Assembly (NCBI GenBank): GCA_023974075.1
Contig: CM043791.1
Span: 22,718,662-22,782,661, forward strand
Source of the DNA: Chaenocephalus aceratus
Taxonomy: Eukaryota; Chordata; Actinopteri; Perciformes; Channichthyidae
Length of the DNA stretch: 64,000 nucleotides
Direction of reading: 5' to 3'
Shown: one piece after another, positions 1-13,700 of the stretch
Layout: each line of letters begins with the position of its first letter
How positions within the stretch are numbered: position 1 is the first letter of the stretch
Notes under the pieces: model-generated
Databases searched by the model: none
The model's input: only the letters and a program-made list of their open reading frames with translations
What the model was told of the DNA's origin: nothing
Translations under genes and position numbers: made by a program

Positions 1-12
1 ACGCATACGTAC

Positions 13-226
13 AGCCCTCCCTCTTCCTCTGTGAACAACAGGGTTCCCTCTTCCTCTGTGAACAACAGGGTTCCCTCTTCCTCTGTGAACATCAGGGTTC
101 CCTCTTCCTCTCTGAACAACAGGGTTCCCTCTTCCTCTGTGAACATCAGGGTTCCCTCTTCCTCTCTGAACATCAGCCCTCCCTCTTCCTTGCTGAACAA
201 CAGGGTTCCTTCTTCCTCTCAGAGCT
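13..226. repeat. 27-bp minisatellite
   Basis: About eight head-to-tail units of the form GTGAACAACAGGGTTCCCTC plus TTCCTCT, with variants (AACATC for AACAAC, CTGAAC for GTGAAC). The unit is nine codons, so a plus-strand frame stays open across it (repeat V-P-S-S-S-V-N-N-R), but there is no recognisable domain, and I treat it as a non-coding minisatellite. The window starts at its edge, so the array may begin upstream. Confidence 0.9.
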
Positions 227-419
227 CCTCTACCTACTCGATCAGCCATTTTGTTCACACAAACATCTTACTGAAGTGAGGGAGGTCTTTTATAGGATTC
301 TCACTAATTACAATTACTATAGGAAAGTCATTGATATCAGCTAACAGTAACATCATTACTGTAAGGTATACAGTACATTCCATGCGGTTACCTTTTTCAA
401 TGGGGTGATTGACTGATAA

Positions 420-757
420 CAAGTGTTAATATTTTGCACATCAAGTGTCAATTAGTGTAGCTATGGTGTAAGTTTATGAGGAGTAAGTGTTATCCACTGT
501 GAGAAGATTATTTTGTTTTGTAGACATGAGTTACACAAAAGATTTTTGATGTTTGTGTAGAGAATTGTAACTTCAGTTAGAGAAGTGTGTGATCTGTTTT
601 GCAAAACACTGCTTAGCATCTGCATTTTGTGTGATATCAATGATAAATGGTATACTGTTGTAGAGAAATGGTTTTCTGTTTCGATGGCTGTGCTTTTGGT
701 TTGATGAAAGGAATTTTGATCCTAAATAGTGGGTTTAGCGATTGAGAAAAACTGTAA
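420..757. mobile_element. 3' end of an IS630/Tc1-like TIR element (fragment)
   Basis: The right edge reads TTTAGCGATTGAGAAAAACT GTAA, close to the terminal inverted repeat of the complete element at 35139-36430 (TTAGCAATCGAGAAAAACTG). The internal part is T/G-rich, as in that element. No matching left end is visible, so this is a truncated or diverged copy; the left limit is a guess. Confidence 0.5.
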
Positions 758-781
758 AATACGATTAATTGAGCAGCCCTA

Positions 782-867
782 GTATGAAATAAAAGATGTT
801 TGTACAGATGGTGTTTTTATACTTGTCACACTGTAAACGTTCAATTCCATTATTTAGTTATGGTTTG
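782..867 (+). repeat. Left arm of an 86-bp near-perfect inverted repeat
   Basis: This segment, from GTATGAAATAAAAGATG to TTAGTTATGGTTTG, reappears in reverse complement at 3318-3403 with one visible mismatch. The arms are 2.45 kb apart. Neither arm has a TIR or target-site duplication that I can see, so an inverted local duplication or two recent copies of a short unknown element are both possible. Confidence 0.85.
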
Positions 868-869
868 TT

Positions 870-2985
<2,116 letters not shown>

Positions 2986-3087
2986 TACATTTCTGGTTCG
3001 ATTCCAGCCCGTGCAGTTAACTTGTCGATGTGTCCTTGGGCAAGTTACTGAACCCTGAGTTGCTCCAGATGGCCAACCGTGTGTGAG

Positions 3088-3140
<53 letters not shown>

Positions 3141-3152
3141 GCGTGCGTGGTG

Positions 3153-3191
<39 letters not shown>

Positions 3192-3310
3192 GCTTCCCTA
3201 GAGCAAGTGGTGCTGCTCTGCATGAATGAGGTGTGAATGGGTGAATCACTCGTAGTTTGTAAAGAGCTTTGAGGGGACGAAAATACCTGATAAAGAGATA
3301 TATAAGTACA
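2986..3310 (+). repeat. SINE-like dispersed repeat with internal GTGC/GT microsatellite
   Basis: The left part carries GGTTCGATTCCAGC, a good match to a Pol III B box, followed by the phrase TGTCCTTGGGCAAGTTACTG that recurs in many fish repeats. The right part (TGTGAATGGGTGAATCAC, then GTAAAGAGCTTTGAG...TATATAAGTACAGTCCA) resembles the LINE-like tail of the same repeat. Between them is a (GTGC)n/(GT)n tract at 3079-3189. The A box is not clear, so the SINE call rests on the B box and the tail. Confidence 0.6.
3079..3189. repeat. Compound (GTGC)n-(GT)n microsatellite
   Basis: About 14 GTGC units followed by GT units, inside the SINE-like repeat. Alternating purine-pyrimidine throughout. Confidence 0.95.
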
Positions 3311-3317
3311 GTCCAGT

Positions 3318-3403
3318 CAAACCATAACTAAATAATGGAATTGAACGTTTACAGTGTGACAAGTATAAAAACACCATCTGTACAAACATCTTCTATTTCA
3401 TAC
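3318..3403 (-). repeat. Right arm of the 86-bp inverted repeat
   Basis: Reverse complement of 782-867, with one visible mismatch. It abuts the end of the SINE-like repeat, whose last bases (AGTCCA) lie just upstream. Confidence 0.85.
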
Positions 3404-3904
3404 CATGGGTTGTTTTATTTATGAAAGTGTTGATTAACACATAAATTGAATAAATAAAAAATACTTTAGTAACCAACATATGAAACAGTAATTAATTTAT
3501 ACTGTACATGTTTACACAGTGAGGCATACACATATACACATTTGATTTGATTTTGAATTTGATTTTTAAATCAAGTCTTTGTAAATCCTAATTGTAATCC
3601 TGATTGTAATCCTGATTGTATTGTGAAAATGATGTGTGAGGTGAGAGGGTGAGTTAGGAGGAAGGAGGTGAGGGGAATGGAGGAGGGACTTAATATTGTC
3701 CTACTCAACACGTCTGTATGACAATTGTGAGTTTTCATCACATAACGTAGCTCAAAGCTTTAATTATCGTCATTGTCAACCAATCGCTGCCATTTTTTTT
3801 TGTTGAAATCACATTGTGAATTTGCACAACCCTCCTTTTAATGCACCTTTTTATTGTTGTAACTTTCAATCTATTCTAGTCTATTATTTTTATGTTTTTT
3901 ACTT

Positions 3905-3995
3905 GTAACTAGTCTAAGAGATTTTCTTACGGTGAAGCACTTTGGACTGCAACTCTAGTATGAAAGGTGCAATGCAAATAAAGAGTATTATTATT
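3905..3995 (+). repeat. LINE 3' tail fragment
   Basis: The sequence GTGAAGCACTTTGGACTGCA...ATGCAAATAAAGAGTATTATTATT has the form of a LINE 3' end in fish (an 'AAGCACTTT' block, an AATAAA signal and a short repeat tail). No coding part is attached. The flanking 3404-3904 and 3996-4575 show nothing else. Confidence 0.5.
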
Positions 3996-4577
3996 CATTA
4001 TTAGTGCACTTATATGGCTCATTAACGCACCCAACTCATCACTGCGTGCACGTGTCTTTTGCGCTGTCTTTGCTTTTTACGCTGAACCAAGATCCAGACA
4101 CAACTGCATTTTATACTTTTCGCCATTGGCGTCGCCAAAGAGAACAAAAACGTGGATATTGTATCATGACATTTTTTCTCAGATTAAAATATGAATATTT
4201 ACAAGAAAAAGAAAAGGAACATTTATGGTGGATTTAAAGTCACATATTTGCATATTATTTAAAAAGTATGAAGGTTTTTTGTTGTCAAGAAACTATGTTG
4301 CTTCTCTTTGCAACAAATTAAAAAAGCTTAAATCAAACTGAATCAATCTTGCAATGAATTTGACGTAGCTTGAAGAATCTCAGGGAATATCCAAGTTTTT
4401 CTCCGCCTATACTTTATTTACTTTTACCGACACTTCACCAAACCCACCTCATGGTAACTCTTTAGAATCCTAATTTAGCCTACTATGTTTAATTGGACAA
4501 TGCATTGGTTAAATTAATTTAAATCACCTTTTCACTCTTGCTCTCAACTCCTAATCCACTAACCCCTTGCCCTTATT

Positions 4578-4690
4578 CCACCTAGTTTAGCACTTACTTT
4601 TGTTGTTATCTTTCTTCTTTACGTGATTGTAAAGCGCTTTGAGCACCAGGAAAAGCGCTATATAAATCAAATGTATTATTATTATTAATT
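4578..4690 (+). repeat. LINE/SINE 3' tail fragment
   Basis: Contains GTAAAGCGCTTTGAGCACCA, then AAAGCGCTATATAAATC and a (TTA)n tail. This 'gcgctatataaat' ending is shared by several fish LINE and SINE 3' ends. The remainder, 4691-5318, has no assignable feature. Confidence 0.55.
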
Positions 4691-5318
4691 ATATGAATAC
4701 TTTTCACTGAAGTATACGATATACAGAAAAGTATCTTGTGCATGCTGCTGGCATTTTAAGATTTATGAAAAGGTTTAGAATAAAAGACCTAGCAAAGTAG
4801 AAAATATAATATCTATTTTCTGGGCAGTCTGAACACATACATCGACTTAGAAAGGAACATCTGTGAATTAACATACGGTAAATGTACCGTGGAAGAGATA
4901 TTGGATATGAATTCTCAAGATGATTGTTGTTTGAAGTGGAATTTAGTTTGTTTTGCTTCAATTCTACGCATCTCCTTTCAAAGCGTAGACTTTTCAAGGA
5001 CAACTATCCCATCTGCGGCAAAGTTAGTTGTGTTCCAGTGCACAAAATCACGGACTGAATATATGAACTCTCAGTATTTCTGTTTCCCACTGAGAATAAA
5101 TTGTGTCATAGAGTTTAGTAGAGTTTACATGCAAACTTTGCAGACATCGCCCCCTTTTTTTATCTGCTACTGAATGTAATAGGGTATTAGCCCATGCTAC
5201 ACAATTCCATCAAGTTTAATGAAAATCAAGCCAGTAGATGATGAAAAATCAGCCGATAAAGAAGTAACCGGTAAACGTTTTTGGCACTAGCAAAATGTCA
5301 AACTTTGAATTACATTGC

Positions 5319-5480
5319 ATCTTTAAAGCTTGGGTAGGTAACTTTCGAGAAACCAGCAAGAATAAGCTAGATTTTTTGATTAATCCAACCAAAAAACCCG
5401 GCCCTATGTTGCCAACTCTTTTCCTAGGAAGGTGGCATAGATCTAGCTCCAAGGAGAAAGTGGCTAAGCTATCATAATGA
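5319..5480 (+). mobile_element. Fragment of the TTAA-flanked MITE family
   Basis: It begins TTAAAGCTTGGGTAGGTAAC and continues with GAGAAACCAGC, matching the left terminus of the complete copy at 14332-14722 (TTAAAGGTGGGGTAGGTAAT). A right terminus is not seen, so the end is approximate. 5481-6660 contains nothing I can assign. Confidence 0.55.
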
Positions 5481-6664
5481 GTGTAGTCGACAGGCAGAGA
5501 GTGGATCTGCATTCATACTTGAAAGTACAGAGAATAATTGAACTCCACAGACAAGTGGTGTTGGTCCATCTCTGCTCAATTACCCTGTCCAATTGAGCTG
5601 CACTGATGTGAGGTGGATGGAGATTCATGGAGCATGAAGGGAAATAAAAGAGTGTAAGGTTTCATCTTGTTCGTTTGTCTGTGTGACAAAGAAATAATGA
5701 AGTGTGAGGTCTCACAGCCAGGGTTTCTTTATGCGCGTATATGCATGGCTGGTGGTGTACATGTATACATGTTGTATAACATCACTGTCAGTAGCAGAGA
5801 CCGTTACACTGATTGAGCACCAGGAAATGTGAAGTTGGCAGTCGCCTCGCCACCATCACTAAAACACTGGCGGGTAGCTGTGCTCGGTGACAGGAGACGG
5901 CCGTGTTTTACTGAGTCGCAGCTCCCCGTCAGGGAGTTCATTATGTTGAGGACGAGATTCACAGCCCAGTAAATTGAAGACATTTATTGTTATAGAGTAC
6001 AGTGGAGATATTTCAGACTGTCGTTGGTACGTTCGGGCTGCAACCTAGTGCAGAATTCACACACCATATCTCTTTGTTGTGTGAATCTCTGATAATAAAG
6101 TCAAGAAATGCAGTCACAGTAAGAGTTGCAGTTGTGCAAGTTTGCTTTGAAAAGCCCAGGATCGCAGACTTTTCTCTCTGTGGTTTTGCTTTGAAGGGCT
6201 GCACACATAACATGGGGTAATTCATTTAAATTATTTTCTTTCTGAAAGAAAAATAAATGAAGGAAATCACTGAATTTATTGAGAGCTGTCATGCATGCAG
6301 GAATCATATAACCTGTCATGGTTCCCCAGTGCATTGCAAGTGGTAGGGGAAAAGCTTGCACATTTTAATAAAAGAGAATAATACTGGGGGCCCCTCTCAT
6401 ATCCTCTGACAGATCTGGTGGTTAGGCATTTGTGACAGCAGGGAGGACTTGGCTGTGTGGCAACACACGTTTTATCGCATCATATCCAAAGCAAACTATA
6501 AATTGAACTCAGCCTATTGGGGCATGGGGCTTATAATGTAAGCCAAAGTAATTTGTTCATAACAAAAACCACAAGCTGTGAAACTCATCATCTGTTGTCA
6601 TTTCTGTTGTGATGAGAGGGACATGATTGCAGGACAACTTAAAGGATCTTTACAAATTCTCATG

Positions 6665-7843
6665 TATCCCTAGCATGGAGGAGTCGCTGTGAATGGTTCC
6701 ATTCTTGGACCACTGTTTTCTCTGTACATTAATGACTTGATTTGACTGATTTGAATGTACAAATGTATGCAGATGATGCGGTCATCTTTGTGCAGGAGAA
6801 AAATACTGAAATAATCACATCCTGTCTCTCAAATGCATTGGACAAGGTTCAACACTGGCTGAACAACATTTGCTTACAGTTAAATGCAAAAAAAAAACAG
6901 TATGCATGACGTTCAGTCAACGACCAGTCAAAATCGAAGGATCCAATGTGTTTTTAAACGGAGCAGAATTAGAACTAGTCCCCCACTTCAAGTATCTTGG
7001 AGTCATACTGGACTCGAACTTGACTTTTAAGAAACATATTAAGAAAGTATCCAATACCGTTAAATTCAACTTGCACAATTTTAAACAAAGTCATACCTCC
7101 ACTGTATGATTCTATCCCACATTGAATACTGTTTTACAAACTGGTCGTTTTCTTGTGCCACAAACCTGAAACCCATAGAACAGACGAAAGCCAAATTCAT
7201 ACAACCGCTGTGACATCCTTGAAAAACACAATTTCTTGAGTTTTGACCATTTTAAGTCTTTTAAAAGTATGTGTTTTTTTTTATAAATGTTTACATGGAC
7301 TGCCCCCCCCCCCCCCTTAGGGGAATTCATCCACAAAAAACACACTGGACTAGGTCACACACTAGGTCAGAAACCAGAGGAGACTGAAGTCCACCGCAGA
7401 TGGACCACTTTTGGACAAAATGTCCTCTCAGTTAAAGGCAGCTCATTCTGGAATAGCCTCCCAACTGAGATACGGGATTTTCCCACTCTCAATAGCTTTA
7501 AAGGTCAACTAAAAGAATGGTTGAGAAACAAACAGATGTGCAATCACCGCTAAATGCACTTTAATACAGGGGTATCTCCTCTCGCACTTTATGTAGCACT
7601 TTTATCTTTTCTTGCACTTTATATGTCGTAGCTGCTATATTGTTCTGCCATGTGGTAAATACTTGTGTATGCTGCTCTTGCTCTTTGCACTTTTTGCTTA
7701 TCATGTATTTTGTTTTTGCTATGTTTATAAAATGTAATTTTCTTAAATCTGGCACTATTACGCTTGACACATTTGAATGTTTTAAGTGTTCATTACTGTG
7801 CATTGTCCCTGCCAAATAAAAGATTAAATAAATAAATAAATAC
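6665..7843 (+). pseudogene. 5'-truncated non-LTR retrotransposon (reverse transcriptase 3' half)
   Basis: Decayed LINE copy. In the translated frames I see a GSILGPLFSLYINDLI-like block, then YADDAVIF with the catalytic YADD at about 6766-6777, and the HFKYLGVILDSNLTFKKHI block that follows the palm in jockey/CR1-type RTs. Further on (7384-7550) is the end of the ORF, with WNSLPTEIRDF and LKEWLRNK. Frameshifts and a stop separate the pieces, and a poly-C run lies at about 7303-7317. The 3' UTR ends in AATAAAAGATTAAATAAATA at about 7820-7843. The RT N-terminus and the endonuclease are absent, so this is a dead 5'-truncated insertion. Confidence 0.85.
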
Positions 7844-8430
7844 ATAACCCAAGACAGCCGAACTCTTGCCTCTTTATCTCTCAATATTGTGTTAATAAAA
7901 CTCCGATGAGTGCACATATATCTTCTTTCAAACTTCAACACAGTCTATCTATCTCTGGGCAACATATGACATCACTTTACCATCTTTGTGGAGATAGCAG
8001 TTTAACACTCTGTTTTTCCGAGTGAGTAAGGACCAATCAACGCATCCACTTGCTCTATTTAAATGCCAAGTCAGAAATGATCCCCAGAGAAGTCATTTAG
8101 GGCTTTTTCAGCTGCACGAGGCCGCCTCACTCTGAATGCCATGAGCCCATAAACTTGTTAGAGACATAATCTGGAAAAGTTAAGGTCCCTCACATCAGCG
8201 TGCCTCTTGTGGACGTCTCTGAATAGCGCGGTGTTGCAACACATCTCCATGCTTCACTTCACAAGCAACTCATCATCCACCAGCAGCCTGACCTAGATCC
8301 AGCCATCCCTGTGCTCACATCGTATACATATTCATCGGGCTCTCTTAATCATAAGACTGCCCCTTGAGCGGAAGGGAAAACTCCCTAATGAGTTGCTATC
8401 TTCCAATGGCAGCTCATTGGGCTGCGTCTG
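7844..8430. other. No recognisable feature
   Basis: I see no ORF with a motif and no repeat that I know here; it is bounded by the LINE tail and an LTR fragment. Confidence 0.5.
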
Positions 8431-8617
8431 TGTTACGACTGGAGCACACAAAAAATGATAGGACCCAAATGCACGACTCCAGACAAAAGATTTAAAAAAA
8501 AAAGGTTTTTACTTGCGGTGATAAGCAAGGCAATACAGTCACATAGAGTTAGGACTCCAAAAAATGACTACTGAAATTCACAATAGCTTAGAAAACAAAC
8601 TGGCAGACTAGTATCTT
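8431..8617 (-). mobile_element. Partial Gypsy-type LTR
   Basis: TGTTACGACTGGAGCACACA...CTGGCAGACTAGTAT is nearly identical to 28064-28254, the LTR next to a gag start. The match breaks off at about 8617, so this is a truncated LTR in reverse orientation. No internal region is attached. Confidence 0.75.
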
Positions 8618-9085
8618 TGCAGATTCTGATGAATGATGTGAAATATAAACAACCCTTAAATCAGACTTTAGTTACACCTGAGTAAAATTCAGGGAAAGTG
8701 CCAACAATCAGGAGAGATACAGTGGGGCAAAAAAGTATTTAGTCAGCCACCAATTGTGCAAGTTCTCCCACTTAAAAAGATGAGAGAGGCCTGTAATTTC
8801 CATCCTAGGTACACTTCAACTATGAGAGACAGAATGGGGGGAAAGAATCCAGGAAATCACATTGTAGGATTTTTAATGAATTAATTGGTAAATTCCTCGG
8901 TAAAATGAGTATTTGGTCACCTACAAACAAACAAGATTTCTGGCTCTCACAGACCTGTAACTTCTTCTTTAAGAGCCTCCTCTGTCCTCCACTGGTTAAC
9001 TATATTAATGGCACCCGTTTGAACTCGTTATCAGTATAAAAGACACCTGTCCACAACCTCAAACAGTCACACTCCAAACTCCACT

Positions 9086-9630
9086 ATGGCCAAGACCAAA
9101 GAGCTGTCAAAGGACACCAGAAACAAAATTGTAGACCTGCACCAGGCTGGGAAGACTGAATCTGCAATAGGTAAGCAGCTTGGTGTGAAGAAATCAACTG
9201 TGGGAGCAATTATTAGAAAATGGAAGACATACAAGACAACTGATAATCTCCCTCGATCTGGGGCTCCATGCAAGATCTCACCCCGTGGGGTCAAAATGAT
9301 CACAAGAACGTTGAGCAAAAATCCCAGAACCACACGGGGGGACCTAGTCAATGACCTGCAGAGAGCTGGGACCAAAGTAACAAAGGCTACCATCAGTGAC
9401 ACACTACGCCGCCAGGGACTCAAATCCTGCAGTGCCAGACGTGTCCCCCTGCTTAAGCCAGTACATGTCCAGGCCCGTCTGAAGTTTGCTAGAGAGCATT
9501 TAGATGATCCAGAAGAGGATTGGGAGAATGTCATATGGTCAGATGAAACCAAAATAGAACTTTTTGGTAAAAGCTCAACTAGACGTGTTTGGAGGAGAAA
9601 GAATTCTGAGTTGCATCCAAAGAACACATT
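9086..9630 (+). pseudogene. Tc1 transposase, N-terminal part (interrupted)
   Basis: Starts at ATG 9086 and runs 181 codons before the LINE insertion. Residues 1-60 form the paired-type HTH ([12 protein letters not shown]), then a GRPR-like linker ([11 protein letters not shown]) and a second HTH ([13 protein letters not shown]). The first catalytic Asp is in [11 protein letters not shown] at about residue 155. The frame stays open to SELHPKN, where the host sequence stops and the LINE tail (TTACATTACATT type) begins. The remaining third of the protein resumes at 12682. It would bind the element's own TIRs and perform cut-and-paste with a DD34E triad, but is not functional here. Confidence 0.95.
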
Positions 9631-12600
9631 ACATTACATTACATTGCATTTAGCTGACGCTTTTATCCAAAGCGACTTACAATAAGTGCGTTCGACCAAC
9701 AAAATACAAACTTGAAGAAAACAGAATCATATAAGTACATCAGGCTTCATAGAGCAAAAACATTTCAAGTGCTACTCAACTGGCTTTAGATAAGCCAGCC
9801 CTTTATTAGTATATAAGTGCTTTGTTAATAGTTCTATCGCTCGAGGTGGAGTCGAAAGAGATGAGTTTTCAGTCTGCGCCGGAAGGTGTGTAAGCTATCT
9901 GCTGTCCTGATGTCAATGGGGAGCTCATTCCACCATTTTGGAGCCAGGATAGCAAACCCACGTGTTTTTGCTGATGGGAACTTGGGTCCCCTTCGCAGCG
10001 ATGGTGCAGCGAGCCATTTGGTTGATGCAGAGCGGAGTGCACCTGCTGGGGTGTACGGTTTAACCATGTCCTGGATGTAGGAAGGGCCAGATCCATTCGC
10101 AGCATGGTACGCAAGTACCATTGTCTTGAAGTGGATTCTAGCAGTTATCGGAAGCCAGTGAAGGCAGCGGAGGAGCGGCATGGTGTGGGAGAATTTAGGA
10201 AGGTTGAAGACCAGGCGAGCCGCTGCATTCTGGATGAGCTGCAGAGGTCGGATGGCACATGCAGGTAGACCAGCCAGGAGGGAGTTGCAGTAGTCTAGGC
10301 GTGAGATGACGAGGGACCAGAACCTGCGTCGCTTTCTGGGTCAGCTAGGGCCGCATCCTCCTGATGTTGTAAAGCGTCTATCTGCAGCAGCGGGTTGTAG
10401 CAGCTATGTTTGCAGTGAAGGACAGTTTGTTATCTAGGGTCACACCCAGATTCCTTGCAGTCTGAGTCGGGGAAACAACAGAGGTGCCGATGTTGATAGT
10501 CAGGTCAAGAGTGGGACAATCTTTTCCTGGAAGGAAAAGCAGTTCAGTCTTGTCAAGGTTGAGCTTGAGGTGATGATCAGACATCCACTGAGAGATGTCA
10601 GCTAGACAAGCAGAGATGCGTGCGACGACCTGGGTCTCTGAGCGGGGAAAGGACAGAATTAATTGGGTGTCGTCAGCGTAGCAGTGGTATGAAAAACCAT
10701 GCGGGCTAATGACAGATCCGAGCGAGTTTGTGTACAAGGAGAAGAGGAGGAACAGAGCCCTGAGGGACCCCTGTAGTTAATTGACAAGGGTCGGACTCGG
10801 ACCCTCTCCAAGTAACCCTGTAGGTGCGGTCTTTGAGGTATGAGGTGAGGAGGGAAAGTGCAGAGCCTGAAACTCCAAGTTCTTGGAGAGTGCGAAGGAG
10901 GATCTGATGATTCACCGTGTCGAATGCAGCAGACGGGTCCAAAAGGATGATGACAGAGGAGAGGGAGGCTTTAGCAGTGTGCAGTTCCTCAGTGACAGCA
11001 AGGAGGGCAGTTTCTGTGGAGTGACCTGCCTTGAAACCAGACTGGTGCGGATCCAGAAGGTTGTTCTGGTGGAGATAGCAGGAGAGTTGTCTAAAGACAG
11101 CGCGTTCAAGTGTTTTAGACAGGAACGGGAGGAGAGAGACAGGCCTGTAGTTTATAACATCAGATGGGTTGAGAGTGGGTTTCTTTAGGAGAGGGTTTAC
11201 TCTTGCCTCCTTGAGACTGTTTGGAAAGTGACCAGAAGTTAGAGAAGTGTTGATGAAATGGGTGAGAAACTGTAGAATATCAGGAGCGATAGTCTGAAGG
11301 AGGTTTGAAGGGATAGGGTCCAGAGGACAGGTGGTAGGGCAGGCAGAGGTAATGAGGGTAAGAACCTCACTTGGAGAGAGAGGGGAAAAGGAGGTCAGTG
11401 TGTGGGTGAAAGGTGGATCTGGTGACCCATCGGTGAGTAAAGGTGAGTCAGAAAAAGAAGAGCGAATATCATCAACCTTTTTTTCAAAGTGGTTAACAAA
11501 GTCGCTTGACAGAAGGGAGGAGGGGGAAGGGGCTTTGGGGGGGGTCCAGGAGGGAGGAGAAGATGGAAAATAGTTTTTTTGGGATTGGAATAGGAAGATT
11601 GGATCTTATCTTGAAAGAAAGTGCTTTTTTCCTGAGAGATCGAAGCAGAGAAAGAGGAGAGGAGAGCCTGATAGGTTAGGAGGTCGTCACGGTGTTTGGA
11701 TTTCCACCATTTCCGCTCTGCTGCCCGAAGGACGGTTCTATTAGCACGCAGTGCATCATTTAGCCAGGGAGCAGGAGGGGACTGACGAGCCTGCCGAGAT
11801 GTGAGAGGACAGAGAGAGTCCAGAGAGGATGAGAGAGTAGAGAGGAGAGTTTCTGCAGCAGAGTTTGGAGGCAGGAGTTGGAACGAGTCAGAGGAAGGGA
11901 GGGCTGAGAGCACCGATGAGGCAAAGGTAGAGGGGGAGAGGGAACGAAGGTTACGGCGGACAGGTGCAGGATGAGAAGAGATTAGTTTTGTTATGTTTGG
12001 AAAGGGGTAGAGAGAATGAAATGAAGAAGTGATCGGATGTGTGGAGCGGGTTTACAGAGAGGTTAGAAGTAGCGCAGTTCCTTGAGAATATGAGATCAAG
12101 GACATTGCCAGCTTGATGAGTTGGTGAGGACGGAGACAGTGAGAAAGCAAAGGCGGTTAACAGAGATGTTAGTTTCGTCTATCTTCCCTGTCTGGAGGTT
12201 GAAGTCTCCGAGAAGTACAGCGGGAGGACCAGTTTCAGGGATGTGTGAGAGGAGATGATCTAAGTCCTCCAAGAAGTCCCCCAAGGCGCCTGGTGGACGG
12301 TAGAGAACAACAATGGTTAATTGTATAGGATGGGTTACTGTGACGGCATGGAATTCAAAGGTGGAAGGAGTGAAGTTAGGTAGCTTGAAGAGGGAAAAGC
12401 TCCATTTGGGAGAGAGCAGGAGACCAGTGCCACCTCCTCTGCCAGTGGGTCTGGGTGTATGGGAGAAAGAATATGCTGTGGAGAGAGCTGCTGGGGTGGA
12501 TGTGTTGGATGGAGTAATCCACGTCTCAGTGAGAGCAAGGAAATCCAGAGACTGCAGGGAAGCCTAGCCAGAGATGAAGTCAGCCTTAGGATCAGCTGAC

Positions 12601-12681
12601 TGGCAGTTCCACAGGCCGCCTGAAACTAGATGTTGGATCTCAGTGGAGCATGTGGGATAGACGAGAGCAGGCCGGTTATAT
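9631..12681 (-). mobile_element. L2-like LINE, 5'-truncated, nested in Tc1
   Basis: Reverse-strand non-LTR element. Going 5' to 3' on the minus strand: an AP-endonuclease remnant at about 12,560-12,100 (GGTGLL, then LLGDFN), a linker region at 11,913-11,395, and reverse transcriptase at 10,942-10,378 with AAFDTVNH, GVPQGSV and YADD (about 10,671-10,680). The C-terminal domain at 10,181-9,834 ends [15 protein letters not shown], and the tail is an ATTAC-type pentamer repeat at 9631-9650. Frames are broken by indels, for example after GVPQGSV at about 10,740. A second copy of the 3' part is at 57264-58016. The copy lacks the 5' UTR and the start of the endonuclease. Confidence 0.92.
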
Positions 12682-13149
12682 CGACCTACTGTGAAACATG
12701 GGGGGTGGAAACATCATGCTTTGGGGCTGTTTTTCTGCAAAGGGACCAGGACGACTGATCCGTGTAAAGGAAAGAATGAATGGGGCCATGTATCGTGAGA
12801 TTTTTGAGTGACAACCTCCTTCCATCAGCAAGGGCATTGAAGATGAAACGTGGCTGGGTCTTTCAGCATGACAATGATCCCAAACACACCGCCCGGGCAA
12901 CGAAGGAGTGGCTTCGTAAGAAGCATTTCAAGGTCCTGGAGTGGCCTAGCCAGTCTCCGGATCTCAACCCCATAGAAAATATTTGGAGGGAGTTGCCCAG
13001 CGACAGCCCAAAACATCACTGCTCTAGAGGAGATCTGCATGGAGGAATGGGCCAAAATACCAGCAACAGTGTGTGAAAACCTTGTGAAGACTTACAGAAA
13101 ACGTTTGACCTCTGTCATTGCCAACAAAGGGTATATAACAAAGTATTGA
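12682..13149 (+). pseudogene. Tc1 transposase, C-terminal part
   Basis: Continuation of the transposase after the LINE. It resumes at PTVKHGG. An extra G in the G-run at about 12,700 shifts the frame; the next pieces are [13 protein letters not shown] and, in another frame, [14 protein letters not shown] (second Asp) and [17 protein letters not shown] (final Glu of DD34E). About 11 bases are missing after WREL compared with the usual family sequence. The end of the protein ([13 protein letters not shown]) and TGA at 13147-13149 are present. At least three disabling changes are independent of the LINE, so the copy was probably already decaying. Confidence 0.9.
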
Positions 13150-13335
13150 GATGAACTTTTGTTATTGACCAAATACTTATTTTCCACCATAATTTGTGAT
13201 TTTCTGGATTTTTCTCATTTTGTCTCTCTTTAGTTGAGGTATACCTAGGATGAAAATTACAGGCCTCTCTCATCTTTTTAAGTGGGATAACTTGCCCAAT
13301 TGGTGGCTGACTAAATACTTTTTTGCCCCACTGTA

Positions 13336-13700
13336 TTTGATTGTTGGTGCTTGAGAAGACTAAACATGTATCTGCAGATCTCTATAAAGTATATTCATTA
13401 ATCGTTATTCTCTACTAATAGTTAATTAAAAACTGCATATTATTGCTATTTTGCACATCCCTTTCAACATTTCAAGATTTTCAAAGGTGTATTGACATAT
13501 CATATACACAACTACGGTGTAGTTATGCAATGAATGAAAAACTTGGGTCACAGGTTCCTCAACAATGCATTACAAGACATCTATCAATATGTGTGTATAC
13601 CTCCACCATTAAACTTATACTATCTACATACATAAGAGTATAATTAATGTGTATAATATCAGTTAAAATAAGTGCTTCAACATAGTTAACAATGATTTAT
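13336..13700. other. No recognisable feature
   Basis: AT-rich sequence between the Tc1 element and the next LINE; nothing was assigned. Confidence 0.5.

Larger units (their letters stand above)
8720..13333 (+). mobile_element. Tc1-family transposon with a nested L2 LINE
   Basis: Terminal inverted repeats of roughly 120 bp: the left starts CAGTGGGGCAAAAAAGTATT and the right ends with its complement. Both are flanked by TA (8718-8719 and 13334-13335), the Tc1/mariner target. The element is 4.6 kb only because a LINE of about 3.05 kb (9631-12681) sits inside the transposase; without it the length is near 1.56 kb, normal for fish Tc1. The TIRs remain well matched apart from a few substitutions. 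The transposase is dead (split plus frameshifts). Confidence 0.95.

Noticed and set aside
31..279. 82-codon plus-strand frame through the 27-bp repeat
   Set aside because: Open only because the unit is nine codons; no motif and no gene context.
9067..9627. 186-codon minus-strand frame opposite the Tc1 transposase
   Set aside because: Shadow of the plus-strand transposase, which has clear HTH and DDE motifs.
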